33,796 bases of DNA from a virus. Where the stretch lies: the IMG/VR virus record IMGVR_UViG_3300048107_000338, positions 1-33,796 of that record. The stretch is one strand, 5' to 3'. Shown here in pieces: positions 15,235 to 24,592 of this stretch (its first letter is position 1; every line of letters begins with the position of its first letter). The position numbers were made by a program, and so were the translations under genes. A model generated the notes under the pieces. That model made no database searches. It was not told where the DNA came from and was given only the letters and a program-made list of their open reading frames with translations.

Positions 15235-18231
15235 TTATTGAGTACTTAGTTGTCGTTCAATGTTTCTAGCTTGACTATATCGATCACCTTCTACACCATA
15301 ACCCCAAAACACAATAGAAGCCTTTATTAATTGGCGTTCAGTTGCATAGGGGTTCATGAATACATCAAATGCAGATTTACCAAATTCGGGGATATAAAAT
15401 GTTTTCAATTCCTCCCTTAGGTAAGAGAGTTGATCAGCATTAGAAATATTTTCTATGCCTCGCCCAAAATGAGCTTCAATAGCATCTAGCCGTCCAGCTC
15501 GCCAACTTGTAAGCCCACCAGCAGGGGCTCCTACATCATCCCAAGGTTTACGTTGACCATACCAAGTGCTTTCTGTCTGTATGTTCCCAGCAAGCCAAGA
15601 AGCCCCACGTACAGGAAAGTCGAGTGCCATCAACATCTGAGCACCTTCGACTGCACTAATAGGTGCAGTTCCAGATCCTAAGGGTGATTGAGATAGTTGC
15701 TTAGGGTTATAAAGAGGTAGTCTGGGAGTAAGACCAGAAGAAGCATGAGAATTTAAAACACTCAAAGGTGATTTACCAAGAGCATCCGCAACAGCAGCTA
15801 GAGTGGGATTGACAGTCCCCTCTCCAAAAGCCTTGTGGGCTTGTTGAAATTGCTCTTGAGACATTAAGATGTCCCCACGTAGAGGTCGGTAGTTCCTTAA
15901 TGCATATCCATTAATAAATGCACCAGGCTTGAGAATGTCTCTAGTGAAACCGGACCAATCAACAGAAGCCATGCTTCCACGGACAGCTAAAGAGCTTTGA
16001 CGTGCAGCAAATTTACTTGGGTCATTAAGAAGACCCTTAAACCTATTTTTCTGTTCATTAGACCAATCAGCTTGGCCTTTGTCACCCTTAACAGTTTTAT
16101 TTTTTTCTATTAAATCGTCAACACGATATTTACCATTGACTGACTTTAAATTCTCGTCAATCCATGTTTTTGAGACTTCACGTAAACTTTGGATCTTTTT
16201 GGTTTCATTTCCAGGTTCAAGGAGTTCTGGATTAAGCTTGAGCATTCTATTGGATTCAATGAGCAACTCAATTTCAATCTGAGAGGCAAGTAATTCAGCT
16301 TCTTCTGCTGTAACAAAACCTTTATCACCCATCATCTTATCAATAGTAAGATCATTAGTAATAGGATCTTTTCTAATACCAACACCACGCAAGAAATAAT
16401 CACTTGCACTTTTCTGTGCTGCCTTAATAGAATTTTTACTAATATCATCCTTAGGCATATTAGCAAGTGACCTATCAGCCAGAAGCTCCTTGCCTTTCTT
16501 TGCCCCCTCAGGAGTTAATAAACCTTGCGAGGCAAGTTGATCTATCTGCTGCTCTGTAGTAATTTCACCAGAGCTAATCTGTGAACCTACACTGGCATCA
16601 CCAACAAGGGCTGCATCAGGATTTCTAAGCTTACCAATTGAAGTTAAAATGGTTCTTGCTTGTTTGCCTAGACCTACTGATTGCAACTGCTCCACAGCGG
16701 ATTGCATAATAGAGATACGTTCAGAAGGATTGCTGACATCCTGAAGCCTTGAATACATCTCTTTTTCTATGGTTTCAAACGCATTCTTATTGACGGTATT
16801 GTCATCAGAGAAAGTATCTGCCGTAGCATCCCTTAACTGATCACCCATCACATTGATCATTTCTGTTCCCGCTTGCCCGTCTACTTGCTGAACACCACCA
16901 AAGATATCAAGAGCATCATTGTCATTCCTATTATTATAGAAATTAAACATGGTTTCACGCGCTTTCTTCGAGGCAGAAGAAGTGCTTTCACCACTTATAA
17001 TGTAGTCTTCTTTTAACCGATTAAACATTTGCTGCTGAGGCATATTACCTTCAGTAGCTTGGGAGTAAAAGTTATTTTGAAAAGCAAACTCACGATCGCC
17101 TGACCGCTTTGTTTCAAGCTTTTTCGACAAATTTGATGAAATATTAGTGACAGTGTTATCAAATTGCTGACGAAGTGAACGCACAGCTTCTGCACTATCT
17201 AGATTGGACAAACCCCCACTGTTGTTATCGAAAGCGGTTCGTGCTGCATGCAAGGCAATAGCATTAACATCAGAATGACTTTGTGGGTTTTTGATGTCAA
17301 TCGGTATTCCATTTGGGCCAGAAATAATGCCTCCCTTAGCTAGAACGTCTTTAGCCAGCCCAGGCAGCTGGATACCTAAATCTCGCGTAGATGTAGCCCG
17401 TCTGGCACGATTAGCAGCTCCACCAGCATTAACATTACGCAGTTCTGATCGTTGAATTTCAGTAGCTTCAACGTTACGGATAGCTTGCTCTCCAGCTAGT
17501 TCGGTACGGTTAAGGTCTTCATCAGCATTAAGGACTGCAAGATCCGCACCCTTACTACGATTAGACATATAAGAGAGATTAAGATTTTTTCTCTCCTGAA
17601 CCTTATTAAGCTTATCCATGTCCGAGGAATACTGGAGCACGGATCCACCAAACGAAAGCAAGGTGTTAATAGTATTACCAATTAACTGAGTTTGTGAACT
17701 ACTTAATTGACTTTGATTAGCAAGACGAGACCTAGCATTAGTCTGCTGAAATTCAAGAACTTGTTGTTGATTGGTTTGGTTGTAATCAAAAGCAGTACGC
17801 TTAATTTGCTGCGTGTTTTCGAGTAACGCCCGTTCCTGGGCAAGGCGGTTATCAAAGATATCGGACTCTTGCTTGAGTTGAAATTTATTAACAGAAGCTT
17901 CCTGTAAGTAGATATCTTTCTCAACCTCTTGTTTGGATTGCAAATCTTGTTTTGCATAAAGCTGTTGAGCTTTTAAGGCATGACCTTCAATCTCAAGTGC
18001 AATCCTCTGAGCTGAACTTTCAACAGTTTGTTTGGATTCCAACTCAAGAGTTTCCATCTGGTACTCACGTTCCAGCTCTCGATTCTTAATTTCTTGTTCA
18101 CGCAAAAGAATACGCTTTTGCTCTTCAATTTTTTTACTTTCTGATTTAGCAGTAACTGGATTGTATTGGCGAGATTGCGCTCTACCTTGAAACCTTGTAC
18201 CACCAAAATCAGCCTGAGGAATTCTAGCCAT
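15235..18231 (-). CDS. Internal virion protein (gp15 analogue) with C-terminal lysozyme-like domain, 998 aa
   Basis: The N-terminal 190 residues form a very long charged coiled coil (EEQKRILLREQEIKNREL and similar) leading to Gln-rich helices. The middle is helical. The last 150 residues resemble a tail lysozyme: WLAGNIQTEST with a likely catalytic Glu, GGLTSWRAGRLDAIE, LSYLREELKTF and a terminal SQARNIERQL helix. It is longer than T7 gp15 (747 aa). The muralytic function that T7 carries on gp16 therefore appears to be on this protein. After ejection it would open a path through the cell wall for the DNA. It lies between the gp14 and gp16 analogues with gaps of 4 bases or less. Confidence 0.8.
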   Translation of the reverse strand: MARIPQADFGGTRFQGRAQSRQYNPVTAKSESKKIEEQKRILLREQEIKNRELEREYQMETLELESKQTVESSAQRIALEIEGHALKAQQLYAKQDLQSKQEVEKDIYLQEASVNKFQLKQESDIFDNRLAQERALLENTQQIKRTAFDYNQTNQQQVLEFQQTNARSRLANQSQLSSSQTQLIGNTINTLLSFGGSVLQYSSDMDKLNKVQERKNLNLSYMSNRSKGADLAVLNADEDLNRTELAGEQAIRNVEATEIQRSELRNVNAGGAANRARRATSTRDLGIQLPGLAKDVLAKGGIISGPNGIPIDIKNPQSHSDVNAIALHAARTAFDNNSGGLSNLDSAEAVRSLRQQFDNTVTNISSNLSKKLETKRSGDREFAFQNNFYSQATEGNMPQQQMFNRLKEDYIISGESTSSASKKARETMFNFYNNRNDNDALDIFGGVQQVDGQAGTEMINVMGDQLRDATADTFSDDNTVNKNAFETIEKEMYSRLQDVSNPSERISIMQSAVEQLQSVGLGKQARTILTSIGKLRNPDAALVGDASVGSQISSGEITTEQQIDQLASQGLLTPEGAKKGKELLADRSLANMPKDDISKNSIKAAQKSASDYFLRGVGIRKDPITNDLTIDKMMGDKGFVTAEEAELLASQIEIELLIESNRMLKLNPELLEPGNETKKIQSLREVSKTWIDENLKSVNGKYRVDDLIEKNKTVKGDKGQADWSNEQKNRFKGLLNDPSKFAARQSSLAVRGSMASVDWSGFTRDILKPGAFINGYALRNYRPLRGDILMSQEQFQQAHKAFGEGTVNPTLAAVADALGKSPLSVLNSHASSGLTPRLPLYNPKQLSQSPLGSGTAPISAVEGAQMLMALDFPVRGASWLAGNIQTESTWYGQRKPWDDVGAPAGGLTSWRAGRLDAIEAHFGRGIENISNADQLSYLREELKTFYIPEFGKSAFDVFMNPYATERQLIKASIVFWGYGVEGDRYSQARNIERQLSTQ

Positions 18232-18235
18232 AGTT

Positions 18236-19213
18236 TTAAATGTAAGGGTTCTCTATTCCTAAACCAACCAATGTTGGATTATCAGGCATCTTTGGTAGAT
18301 AGGGATCCTTTGGTTTAGCGCCAATAGAACTAGCAGCTTTGTTATTACTTGATTGATTTTCTAGATATGCAGCATCCATTGCAATAATTGCTTGATCTCT
18401 AGCACTATCCAAAGAGGCCATTTCTTGAGCTTCAGCAAACCCAGCTTGACGATCTACATCTTGAAGAAGCAAACCAATTGATTGACCAGACCGGCCTGTA
18501 GCAAGAATCGACCCCTTAGCACCAATGCTACGAGCGATGATGTTTTGTTGCTCAAATAGAGCTTCCTGACGAACCTCATTCAGCTTAGCTTGTTCAGCTA
18601 CATAAGTACGATTGGCTGCTTCGTTATTGAGTAAGTTTTGATCACGAGCCTCTTCAAGATTTGATTGAAATAAGGTACGGTCAATTTCATCCTGAGCAAT
18701 GATTTGGGCTCGTTGATTAATTACTTGCCTTTGTTGTTGTTTATTTGCATTAATTATCTGAGCATTAACTTGGGAGCGTTGTAACTCCATTTGGGCCATG
18801 CTTGTTCTTTGTTGCATAGCTTGACTTTCACGAAGCTGCTGCGCTTCAATAGCCATACGAGCATTACTTTGCTGTTGCTGCATCATCATTTGCTGAGCTT
18901 GTTGTCGCTGAGAAGCAAGAAACTGCGAGCTTGAAAATTGAGCAGAACTTAGTTGCTGACTCTGAGCCAGCTGCATCTGCGCTTGTTGTTGTTGCGCCTG
19001 CATTTGCATGGCTGATTGCTGTTGCAAAATTTGCATACTTTGCTGAGCAGCAAATTGCTGACTAGCCATAGCTTGTTGAGCAGCGGCTTGCTGTGCTTGT
19101 TGCTGTTGGGATGCAATCCCCATAGCAATGGAGGCTGCTCCTGTGACGGCACTAATAGCTAAGGTGGCATTAATTGCCGCAGCACCGGCTACGGCTCCTG
19201 ATACGACGCACAT
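18236..19213 (-). CDS. Internal virion protein (T7 gp14-like), 325 aa, Gln-rich
   Basis: The first 35 residues are a hydrophobic Gly/Ala helix (GAVAGAAAINATLAISAVTG) like the membrane-inserting N-terminus of gp14, which forms a pore in the outer membrane after ejection. The next 130 residues are dominated by Gln, Ala, Met and Ser (runs such as QQQQAQQAAAQQ) and should form long helices. The rest is a charged helical segment and a Pro-rich tail. It is longer than T7 gp14 (196 aa), mostly through the Gln-rich part. Its start overlaps the gp13 gene by 25 bases. Confidence 0.8.
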   Translation of the reverse strand: MCVVSGAVAGAAAINATLAISAVTGAASIAMGIASQQQQAQQAAAQQAMASQQFAAQQSMQILQQQSAMQMQAQQQQAQMQLAQSQQLSSAQFSSSQFLASQRQQAQQMMMQQQQSNARMAIEAQQLRESQAMQQRTSMAQMELQRSQVNAQIINANKQQQRQVINQRAQIIAQDEIDRTLFQSNLEEARDQNLLNNEAANRTYVAEQAKLNEVRQEALFEQQNIIARSIGAKGSILATGRSGQSIGLLLQDVDRQAGFAEAQEMASLDSARDQAIIAMDAAYLENQSSNNKAASSIGAKPKDPYLPKMPDNPTLVGLGIENPYI

Positions 19214-19656
19214 AATTTCACTATTTCATAGAACGGGAATAATTCAGGTCCGATATAAACCTTATGGATAGCTTTAAAGCCGAGAAATTTTAATAGGTTG
19301 TGGTGGACTTTATTTGTAGAATCACAATGATTCCATAGGAGAATGTAATTCTTTTGTATGCTCTCCAGCCAAACCTTTGCTTGTCTGAAAAAGGCTATAG
19401 GAGATTTACCTATATCTGGAGTGCATAGCAGCCATATTTGACCTACTTTGTTGCCCAGGGGCACAACCCCAGCAACCCCACAGACATCACCATCAGGGGA
19501 GATGATAGCTGTAGGGTGCTCACTTTCAAAGATTCCTAAGGCAACATGGAGCAGGGATAAACCCATACGCTCCAGTTCTTTCTTGTCTTCGGGTCTGAGG
19601 TTTGACGCAACGATAAGTCCGTCTTGAAACGTGGCAGTACGGTAATGTGCTTTCAT
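19189..19656 (-). CDS. gp13-like assembly protein with acetyltransferase-like fold, 155 aa
   Basis: It matches T7 gp13 (138 aa) in place, between gp12 and gp14, and in its C-terminal pattern: LLWNHCDSTNKVHHNLLKFLGF aligns with the T7 LWNYVWVGNTSHIRFLKTIGA type of segment. These proteins look like reduced GNAT acetyltransferases (CGVAGVVPLGNKVGQIWLL would be the core beta strands), though acetyl-CoA binding residues are not evident. T7 gp13 is needed for virion assembly but is not retained in quantity. The gene starts at an ATG immediately after the gp12 stop (TAAATG). Confidence 0.75.
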   Translation of the reverse strand: MKAHYRTATFQDGLIVASNLRPEDKKELERMGLSLLHVALGIFESEHPTAIISPDGDVCGVAGVVPLGNKVGQIWLLCTPDIGKSPIAFFRQAKVWLESIQKNYILLWNHCDSTNKVHHNLLKFLGFKAIHKVYIGPELFPFYEIVKLCASYQEP

Positions 19657-22600
19657 TTAAACTATTGATTGTATGCCTCTATTGTTATAATGCCCTTCCC
19701 ATGAATAACTAGAAAGAGAAACAGGGAGAGGACTATCAGCTGTAATAACTAAAGACGCTTGTGAACCTCGGCAAAACACAGGAAGAGGCTGTGTACGGAC
19801 CTCTGTAATTGCTGGATCATTAGCCAAATAAATATCAGCTGAGGGCTGCTCAATGGATAGAGTTCGGTCGTCATAACCTACTCGCTTAAGCAAAACATCA
19901 AGGCTGCCAGAAAGATGCATATCAAGATACACATTTTCCACAACTGGAATATTCCTACGGTCAGAACGCTTATCCTCAACAACGTAGAAGCTGGGCAATT
20001 CAATTTTCATTTGATATCCTAAACCAAGAAGATAAGCCCCCTCAACTTGTAAAGTTGGAACATCAATATAGTAATTGGCACCATCAGTAGATGCAGAATA
20101 TTCAAAATACTGAATAGCATTGCCCTGTGCTGCGTCCAGAAGGTACACAGTTGAGTCCTCTACATAAAACCCACTTGGAAACGTAAGGCGCGTTGTAAGG
20201 CTGTCTACAGTGGTTTCGGTAATATCTGAGTCAAACAGGTAATTGTCCATACGTGGGACAAACTTACGACCATGCACACTTATAGGTGAAGTATCAGGAT
20301 CGTCTAGAAACTCAAGCCTGCCAATAGTGTGTGAGGAGTTTGTTTTGTTATACATAACCACAAAAGCAGTGTCATGGGTAAACTCAAATAACTTGATGTC
20401 ACCAGGCAATACCCAACGGGACCAACCAGCAATGGTTCGATTGTTTCCTTCGTTATAGAATTTGAATGTATAGAGAGTTTGATCACCTGCACCAAAACAA
20501 ATAAAACTATTATTTGGAGAAGAGGCTGCAATCATCAGATCAGGTGGAATTAGCTCAGGGATGATCCTTGTATTTTCTGCAACCAGTGGTCTATTATTTA
20601 AGGAGTCAACGGCCATTTCAAACACCTTTGAATATGTATCAGCTTCAGTAGAGAAAATCACTGAAACTCCTGACTCCACTGGTCTTACGTGTGATGTATA
20701 TGCATAATTAGCAATCTCAGTAATCTTAACTGTAGCAGGACCAAATGCAATATCACTTGTTCCCATTAAGAACTGGGCATTCTCAGCAAACAATAAAAGA
20801 CCTTTTGATGTACCTAGGGCTGATTTAAGAGATGATGGTTTTGTTGAAGAAGCTGTAAGGTCGATTGGATCAGCATCTGAAGCAGAAATAGCAGAACCAG
20901 AGAAGAAATTATAATAATCACTTGGCTGACTCATGATTACGTCTGACCCGGATAACAAACCTAACCTATTCATATAAAAGAACATGTCTTTGATAGTGTC
21001 CCCAACAAATGATGGATCAGGGTTAGTAACAGTGTCTCCTACTAGACGACCAGCCCAGAAAAGATAATCTTCTTCTGGTAGCTCCACACCACCGTTAGCC
21101 TCAATCTGTGCTGATTTGGATAATGAGCGGAAGGTGAAATTACCGTCTGCCTCCCTAATCAATACATGAGGCATTGTGGAGGCATTGATATCGGTGACAA
21201 TACCGGGTTTAACAGTTTCAATCCAAGTGCCTGTACCTGGAATTTCTCCTTCACTGCCCTCAAATACTACAAAGTAATCATCAGCTGCAGCTTCAGATGT
21301 ATTGCGGATTTTTAAAGTCACCCCAGGTATGCATTGGGCAGGTAAGCGACTAATATCAGAAACCTCACTCTTCACACCATAAAGAGCACTGTTTGTTGTT
21401 CCCCCTCTGCATTGGATGTTAAAGCCAGCACTATCTGTTCGTACTATTCGCATTACATTACCAATAGTGTCAACACTATATTCCTGATTCCCACTACTAT
21501 CAGTAATAGCAAGGATGTCAGACTCTAAGCCTTGCACAATAGTATTTACATCCAGAGGTCCAGAGGACGAACTATCAACAGGAGTTGTAAATGAGGCAGA
21601 ATGAAGAGCATCATATCCATAACCAAACCTATCTTCTTCAACCGTAACTGTGTATGTTTTACCGTTTACAGTTGCATTAACGCTATCACCAACTCTCCAG
21701 TTTGTTCCACTGGAATTTAATCGAACTTGACTGTCATAAACACTTTTGTACTCATAATTATTACCAGAGGGGCCTTGCTGAACACTGGAAACCCGGAAAA
21801 TAGCGTGAGCAGGATTTGTATTATTATAGTTCTGGACACCAAATCTTAGGCCCACAAACCACGATGAGCTATTAGCAGTATAACTTGTTACTGATGCTGA
21901 AGAGAATGCAAAATCATTATTACCTGTGTCGTCTCCTATTACACGCGCCTCAATTCTTATATTAATGGTGCCTGCTGAAGTGCTGGTTGATTTATTTACA
22001 TAAACATAAGATCCAGCACCATAGATATTAGGACCACCAAAACCTAATGCTCGCATTGAGCCAGCAAGATAAGAAACAGCAGTAGGATAAACAGTACCGG
22101 GAATCGTTGTTGTAACTAAGGTTGGAGTGCAATTAGTAATTATACTAAACCCTAGCCCAGTTTGATTGCCTGAGCCATTGAGAACAAAGTTTTGATTACC
22201 TGATAGCGAACATGCACCGTTATCCCCAGTAACCTCAAAAGAGCCTGGAGAGATTGATAGTTTTGCCGCTCTATATTGTTTGACTTTTTGGTTATTAGTA
22301 GTCTCAAGAAAGTCAATGCCATAGGTAGTATTATACCCAACTTCATTAACAATAACTAGAGCTTCTTCAACAGCTGCCACACCAGAGCCTGACATGGTTA
22401 CCACCTTTTCACCATTGCAGATCATTGTATAATCATTAATAGTTAGTTGATGAAGACTCTTCCTACTATCTGTAACAAGATAGTCAGCGGCCGAACCATA
22501 GATATTTACAGTTTCCTCTGCACTGGTTTCTGCATTAAAGACTCGAATGCTTGCAGTGCCATTAGTGTTCTGATAAATGCAACCAACATAGCGTTCAAAA

Positions 22601-22812
22601 GAATCCCTAAAGATAGGGAACCAAAATGCATCAACGGGTATATCAGTAGCAAGCTGACCTAGAAATTTAATAGGTGGTCTTTTTTTACAACCAAAGGTAG
22701 GGTCAAGTGCGACATTACATGCATCTACAACTTGTCCTGCTAGCTTTACAGGATCAGGTTGTTGACTAATGCCACCAAGAAGGTTTGGAATTTTCTGAGA
22801 AATAGCTGCCAT
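19657..22812 (-). CDS. Tail tubular protein B / nozzle (T7 gp12-like)
   Basis: It forms the tail nozzle below the gp11 ring. The opening SQKIPNLLGGISQQPDPVKL is the hallmark of gp12 proteins. The body is beta-rich with Ser/Thr/Asn/Gly-rich sequence, and FYMNRLGLLSGSDVIMSQ (about 620) is another conserved gp12-type stretch. At 1051 aa it is clearly longer than T7 gp12 (794 aa), with an extra region at roughly residues 180-480. I chose the ATG at 22812 over an upstream TTG because GGAGAT lies six bases before it. It follows gp11 by 2 bases. Confidence 0.92.
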   Translation of the reverse strand: MAAISQKIPNLLGGISQQPDPVKLAGQVVDACNVALDPTFGCKKRPPIKFLGQLATDIPVDAFWFPIFRDSFERYVGCIYQNTNGTASIRVFNAETSAEETVNIYGSAADYLVTDSRKSLHQLTINDYTMICNGEKVVTMSGSGVAAVEEALVIVNEVGYNTTYGIDFLETTNNQKVKQYRAAKLSISPGSFEVTGDNGACSLSGNQNFVLNGSGNQTGLGFSIITNCTPTLVTTTIPGTVYPTAVSYLAGSMRALGFGGPNIYGAGSYVYVNKSTSTSAGTINIRIEARVIGDDTGNNDFAFSSASVTSYTANSSSWFVGLRFGVQNYNNTNPAHAIFRVSSVQQGPSGNNYEYKSVYDSQVRLNSSGTNWRVGDSVNATVNGKTYTVTVEEDRFGYGYDALHSASFTTPVDSSSSGPLDVNTIVQGLESDILAITDSSGNQEYSVDTIGNVMRIVRTDSAGFNIQCRGGTTNSALYGVKSEVSDISRLPAQCIPGVTLKIRNTSEAAADDYFVVFEGSEGEIPGTGTWIETVKPGIVTDINASTMPHVLIREADGNFTFRSLSKSAQIEANGGVELPEEDYLFWAGRLVGDTVTNPDPSFVGDTIKDMFFYMNRLGLLSGSDVIMSQPSDYYNFFSGSAISASDADPIDLTASSTKPSSLKSALGTSKGLLLFAENAQFLMGTSDIAFGPATVKITEIANYAYTSHVRPVESGVSVIFSTEADTYSKVFEMAVDSLNNRPLVAENTRIIPELIPPDLMIAASSPNNSFICFGAGDQTLYTFKFYNEGNNRTIAGWSRWVLPGDIKLFEFTHDTAFVVMYNKTNSSHTIGRLEFLDDPDTSPISVHGRKFVPRMDNYLFDSDITETTVDSLTTRLTFPSGFYVEDSTVYLLDAAQGNAIQYFEYSASTDGANYYIDVPTLQVEGAYLLGLGYQMKIELPSFYVVEDKRSDRRNIPVVENVYLDMHLSGSLDVLLKRVGYDDRTLSIEQPSADIYLANDPAITEVRTQPLPVFCRGSQASLVITADSPLPVSLSSYSWEGHYNNRGIQSIV

Positions 22813-22814
22813 AA

Positions 22815-23417
22815 TTATCTCCAAAGAGCATCAATAGGACGGTAACCGTTATATGTCATTTCATTATCTCTATTAGAGAAGACCGTATAGTCACCTTGCT
22901 GGGTCTCATACTCAATACAATTAGCACGAGCCATCAGTTCCTCGCGCTCACCAAATTTGACAGCCTCCTGTGTGCCCACAGTGCGGCCAGCAAAAACATT
23001 AGCAGCTCGAATTGTTACATAGTTTTTGTATGCCTCTGGCATGTCTTCAAAATTAACAAGCCAAACGACATCAAGTTTTAAACTATTTTCAGTGAAGGTA
23101 GTTGTATGGTTTACCTTGTCGTAGAGTTTACCTCCGCGAATCACAACTTGTTTTTTATGAGTTGGGGATAGATCTACAGAAAGCATATTACTTCTAACCT
23201 CAACTTCTTTTGTTGATGCATCAGGAGTTGTGGGATATCCATATTCTGTATTAAAAGACCAGCCCTCAGCTTGTACTGCACGGGTGATCTCATCAAGAAT
23301 GCCCTCAGCTAATTCTGCTAAAGGGTTACCGCTATCAAGATTATTTAGTGGGCTTTGGCCTACATTAGAAATGATTGTGTTTACTGCTGCTAGGCGTGAT
23401 GCCTTTATAGTTGCCAT
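22815..23417 (-). CDS. Tail tubular protein A / adaptor (T7 gp11-like), 200 aa
   Basis: It forms the 12-fold adaptor ring between portal and nozzle. The helical N-terminus (SRLAAVNTIISNVGQSPLNNL), the WSFNTEYGY motif and the ending YNGYRPIDALWR match T7 gp11 (196 aa) in order and length. It is the first gene after the capsid gene and its UUCG hairpin. It is tightly followed by the nozzle gene, whose ribosome binding site lies across this gene's stop region. Confidence 0.92.
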   Translation of the reverse strand: MATIKASRLAAVNTIISNVGQSPLNNLDSGNPLAELAEGILDEITRAVQAEGWSFNTEYGYPTTPDASTKEVEVRSNMLSVDLSPTHKKQVVIRGGKLYDKVNHTTTFTENSLKLDVVWLVNFEDMPEAYKNYVTIRAANVFAGRTVGTQEAVKFGEREELMARANCIEYETQQGDYTVFSNRDNEMTYNGYRPIDALWR

Positions 23418-23441
23418 TAATTTACTTAGGAAATGGGAAGT

Positions 23442-23463
23442 CCAAAGGGCCGAAGCCCTAAGG
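23442..23463 (-). terminator. UUCG hairpin after the capsid gene
   Basis: On the minus strand AGGGC-TTCG-GCCCT is a perfect 5-bp stem closed by the very stable C(UUCG)G loop. CC/GG pairs flank it and a moderately U-rich stretch follows. It lies in the 54-base gap between the capsid stop and gp11. T7 has its partial terminator T-phi at exactly this place, so the hairpin probably lowers expression of the genes behind the capsid gene or protects the capsid mRNA end. Confidence 0.7.
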
Positions 23464-23471
23464 ATTAATTA

Positions 23472-24470
23472 TCAAGCTGCCTGAAGAGAACCAGCAACAG
23501 AAGTACGAAGTACATCCGCTCCAAGTGCCAAACGACCGACGATCAAATCGCCCTGGTATTGAACATTAAAGTCACCAGAAGTTGTTTGAATAGAGGGTGC
23601 AATACCTTCTACACAACCAGCTGCTTCCTTATGGAACACCAGACCAGCAAGGTTTGAATTGTCAACAACATAGCTGTTGTTTTCGCCAGTTACAGCTGCA
23701 TTAGCAGTTGCGTCCTTGCCATACTGGTTAGCCAATACGTTGGACTTAAAGATACGAATGCCAGCAATAGAGTAAAGACCCTTACCACTATTCATATCAC
23801 CTTGGTTATTACCAACTTCGCGATTCAGGATATTAGTATCCACGCTAGAAATCAAGTGATAATATTGTCTAGGCGACAATACGCAGACCCGAGAATCCAT
23901 GGGGGCATTGCGCTCGTCTAAAGTTGCTGCACACTCGAATAGACCATCTACAATTGATTGGGCATCAAAAGTATTGCCTGATCCAATGTTAACTTGGAAG
24001 CCACCAGGCTCACCAGTTACCACAGAAGCGGTTGTTGCTGCTTTACACAGAACACGGCAAAGACGATCATCATAGTGAAGAGCTAAAGCTTCACCAATTT
24101 GCTTAGAAATTTCAGCTCGTTGAGAATATTGGCTGAGAATCTCGTCAAGAGAATACACGAACTGACTGGAAATAAGCAGATCATCCATGATGATTGTGCG
24201 CTCATTTGCCTTCAGAACTTCTGTAGGCTCGATAGCTGTTCCAGGCGTATGATACCCAGAATTGAGCTTTCCGCTCATCAAGAATTGCTTACTCTTGCCA
24301 CCTCGCAGGGTGTAAGAACGCACCAATCCTTTGAAAATCGTGGCGGAGTTGAAGGCATTAAACACTTCGCCTGAAAAGAGTTTCAGACTTGTGGCGTACC
24401 TATCATTATAAGAACCGGAACCAACAGCGCCATTGGCGGCGTTGGGCCTAGTAATGTTAGTAATAGTCAT
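23472..24470 (-). CDS. Major capsid protein (T7 gp10-like), 332 aa
   Basis: It forms the HK97-fold icosahedral shell. Sequence features typical of gp10 include YATSLKLFSGEVFNAFNSA, VRSYTLRGGKSKQFLMSGK, YHTPGT, the LLISSQFVYSLDEI segment and the VCVLSPRQYYHL strand. The size is close to T7 gp10A (345 aa). I chose the ATG at 24470 (MTITNITRP). The frame can be extended upstream only through a GTG into leader RNA, giving a non-gp10 N-terminus. No Shine-Dalgarno precedes the ATG; the leader there is a run of A and T. I see no slippery frameshift signal of the 10A/10B kind. Confidence 0.95.
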   Translation of the reverse strand: MTITNITRPNAANGAVGSGSYNDRYATSLKLFSGEVFNAFNSATIFKGLVRSYTLRGGKSKQFLMSGKLNSGYHTPGTAIEPTEVLKANERTIIMDDLLISSQFVYSLDEILSQYSQRAEISKQIGEALALHYDDRLCRVLCKAATTASVVTGEPGGFQVNIGSGNTFDAQSIVDGLFECAATLDERNAPMDSRVCVLSPRQYYHLISSVDTNILNREVGNNQGDMNSGKGLYSIAGIRIFKSNVLANQYGKDATANAAVTGENNSYVVDNSNLAGLVFHKEAAGCVEGIAPSIQTTSGDFNVQYQGDLIVGRLALGADVLRTSVAGSLQAA

Positions 24471-24501
24471 TGTAAAAAATAAATAAAATAAATATAAGCT
24501 C

Positions 24502-24517
24502 TTTCTACCGGTAGAAA
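24502..24517. repeat. Perfect 16-bp palindrome in the capsid leader
   Basis: TTTCTACC-GGTAGAAA is a perfect palindrome about 32 bases before the capsid ATG. It could be a protein binding site in DNA or a short RNA hairpin. In the minus direction it follows CCTAATACGG (about 24531-24522), which shares a few bases with a T7 promoter start. No second copy was found to support promoter identity. Confidence 0.5.
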
Positions 24518-24541
24518 TTTTGTCCGTATTAGGCCACAGAC

Positions 24542-24577
24542 TAGGCGCTAGCACCTAACAAGTTATCCCCTCGGGGG
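24542..24577 (-). promoter_or_regulatory. Two short hairpins in the capsid leader
   Basis: On the minus strand CCCC-CGA-GGGG (24577-24567) is followed by TAGGTGC-TA-GCGCCTA (24557-24542). The second has seven pairs, one of them a G-U that would be an A-C mismatch on the opposite strand, so it favours an RNA read in the gene direction. They may protect the capsid mRNA 5' end or mark an RNase processing site, as leaders of abundant T7 mRNAs do. Confidence 0.45.
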
Positions 24578-24592
24578 CTTGGAAGGCTAAAA

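Noticed and set aside
24520-24532. CCTAATACGG as a T7-type promoter
   Set aside because: It shares only the first seven bases with the T7 consensus, and no second copy was found before other genes of the window.
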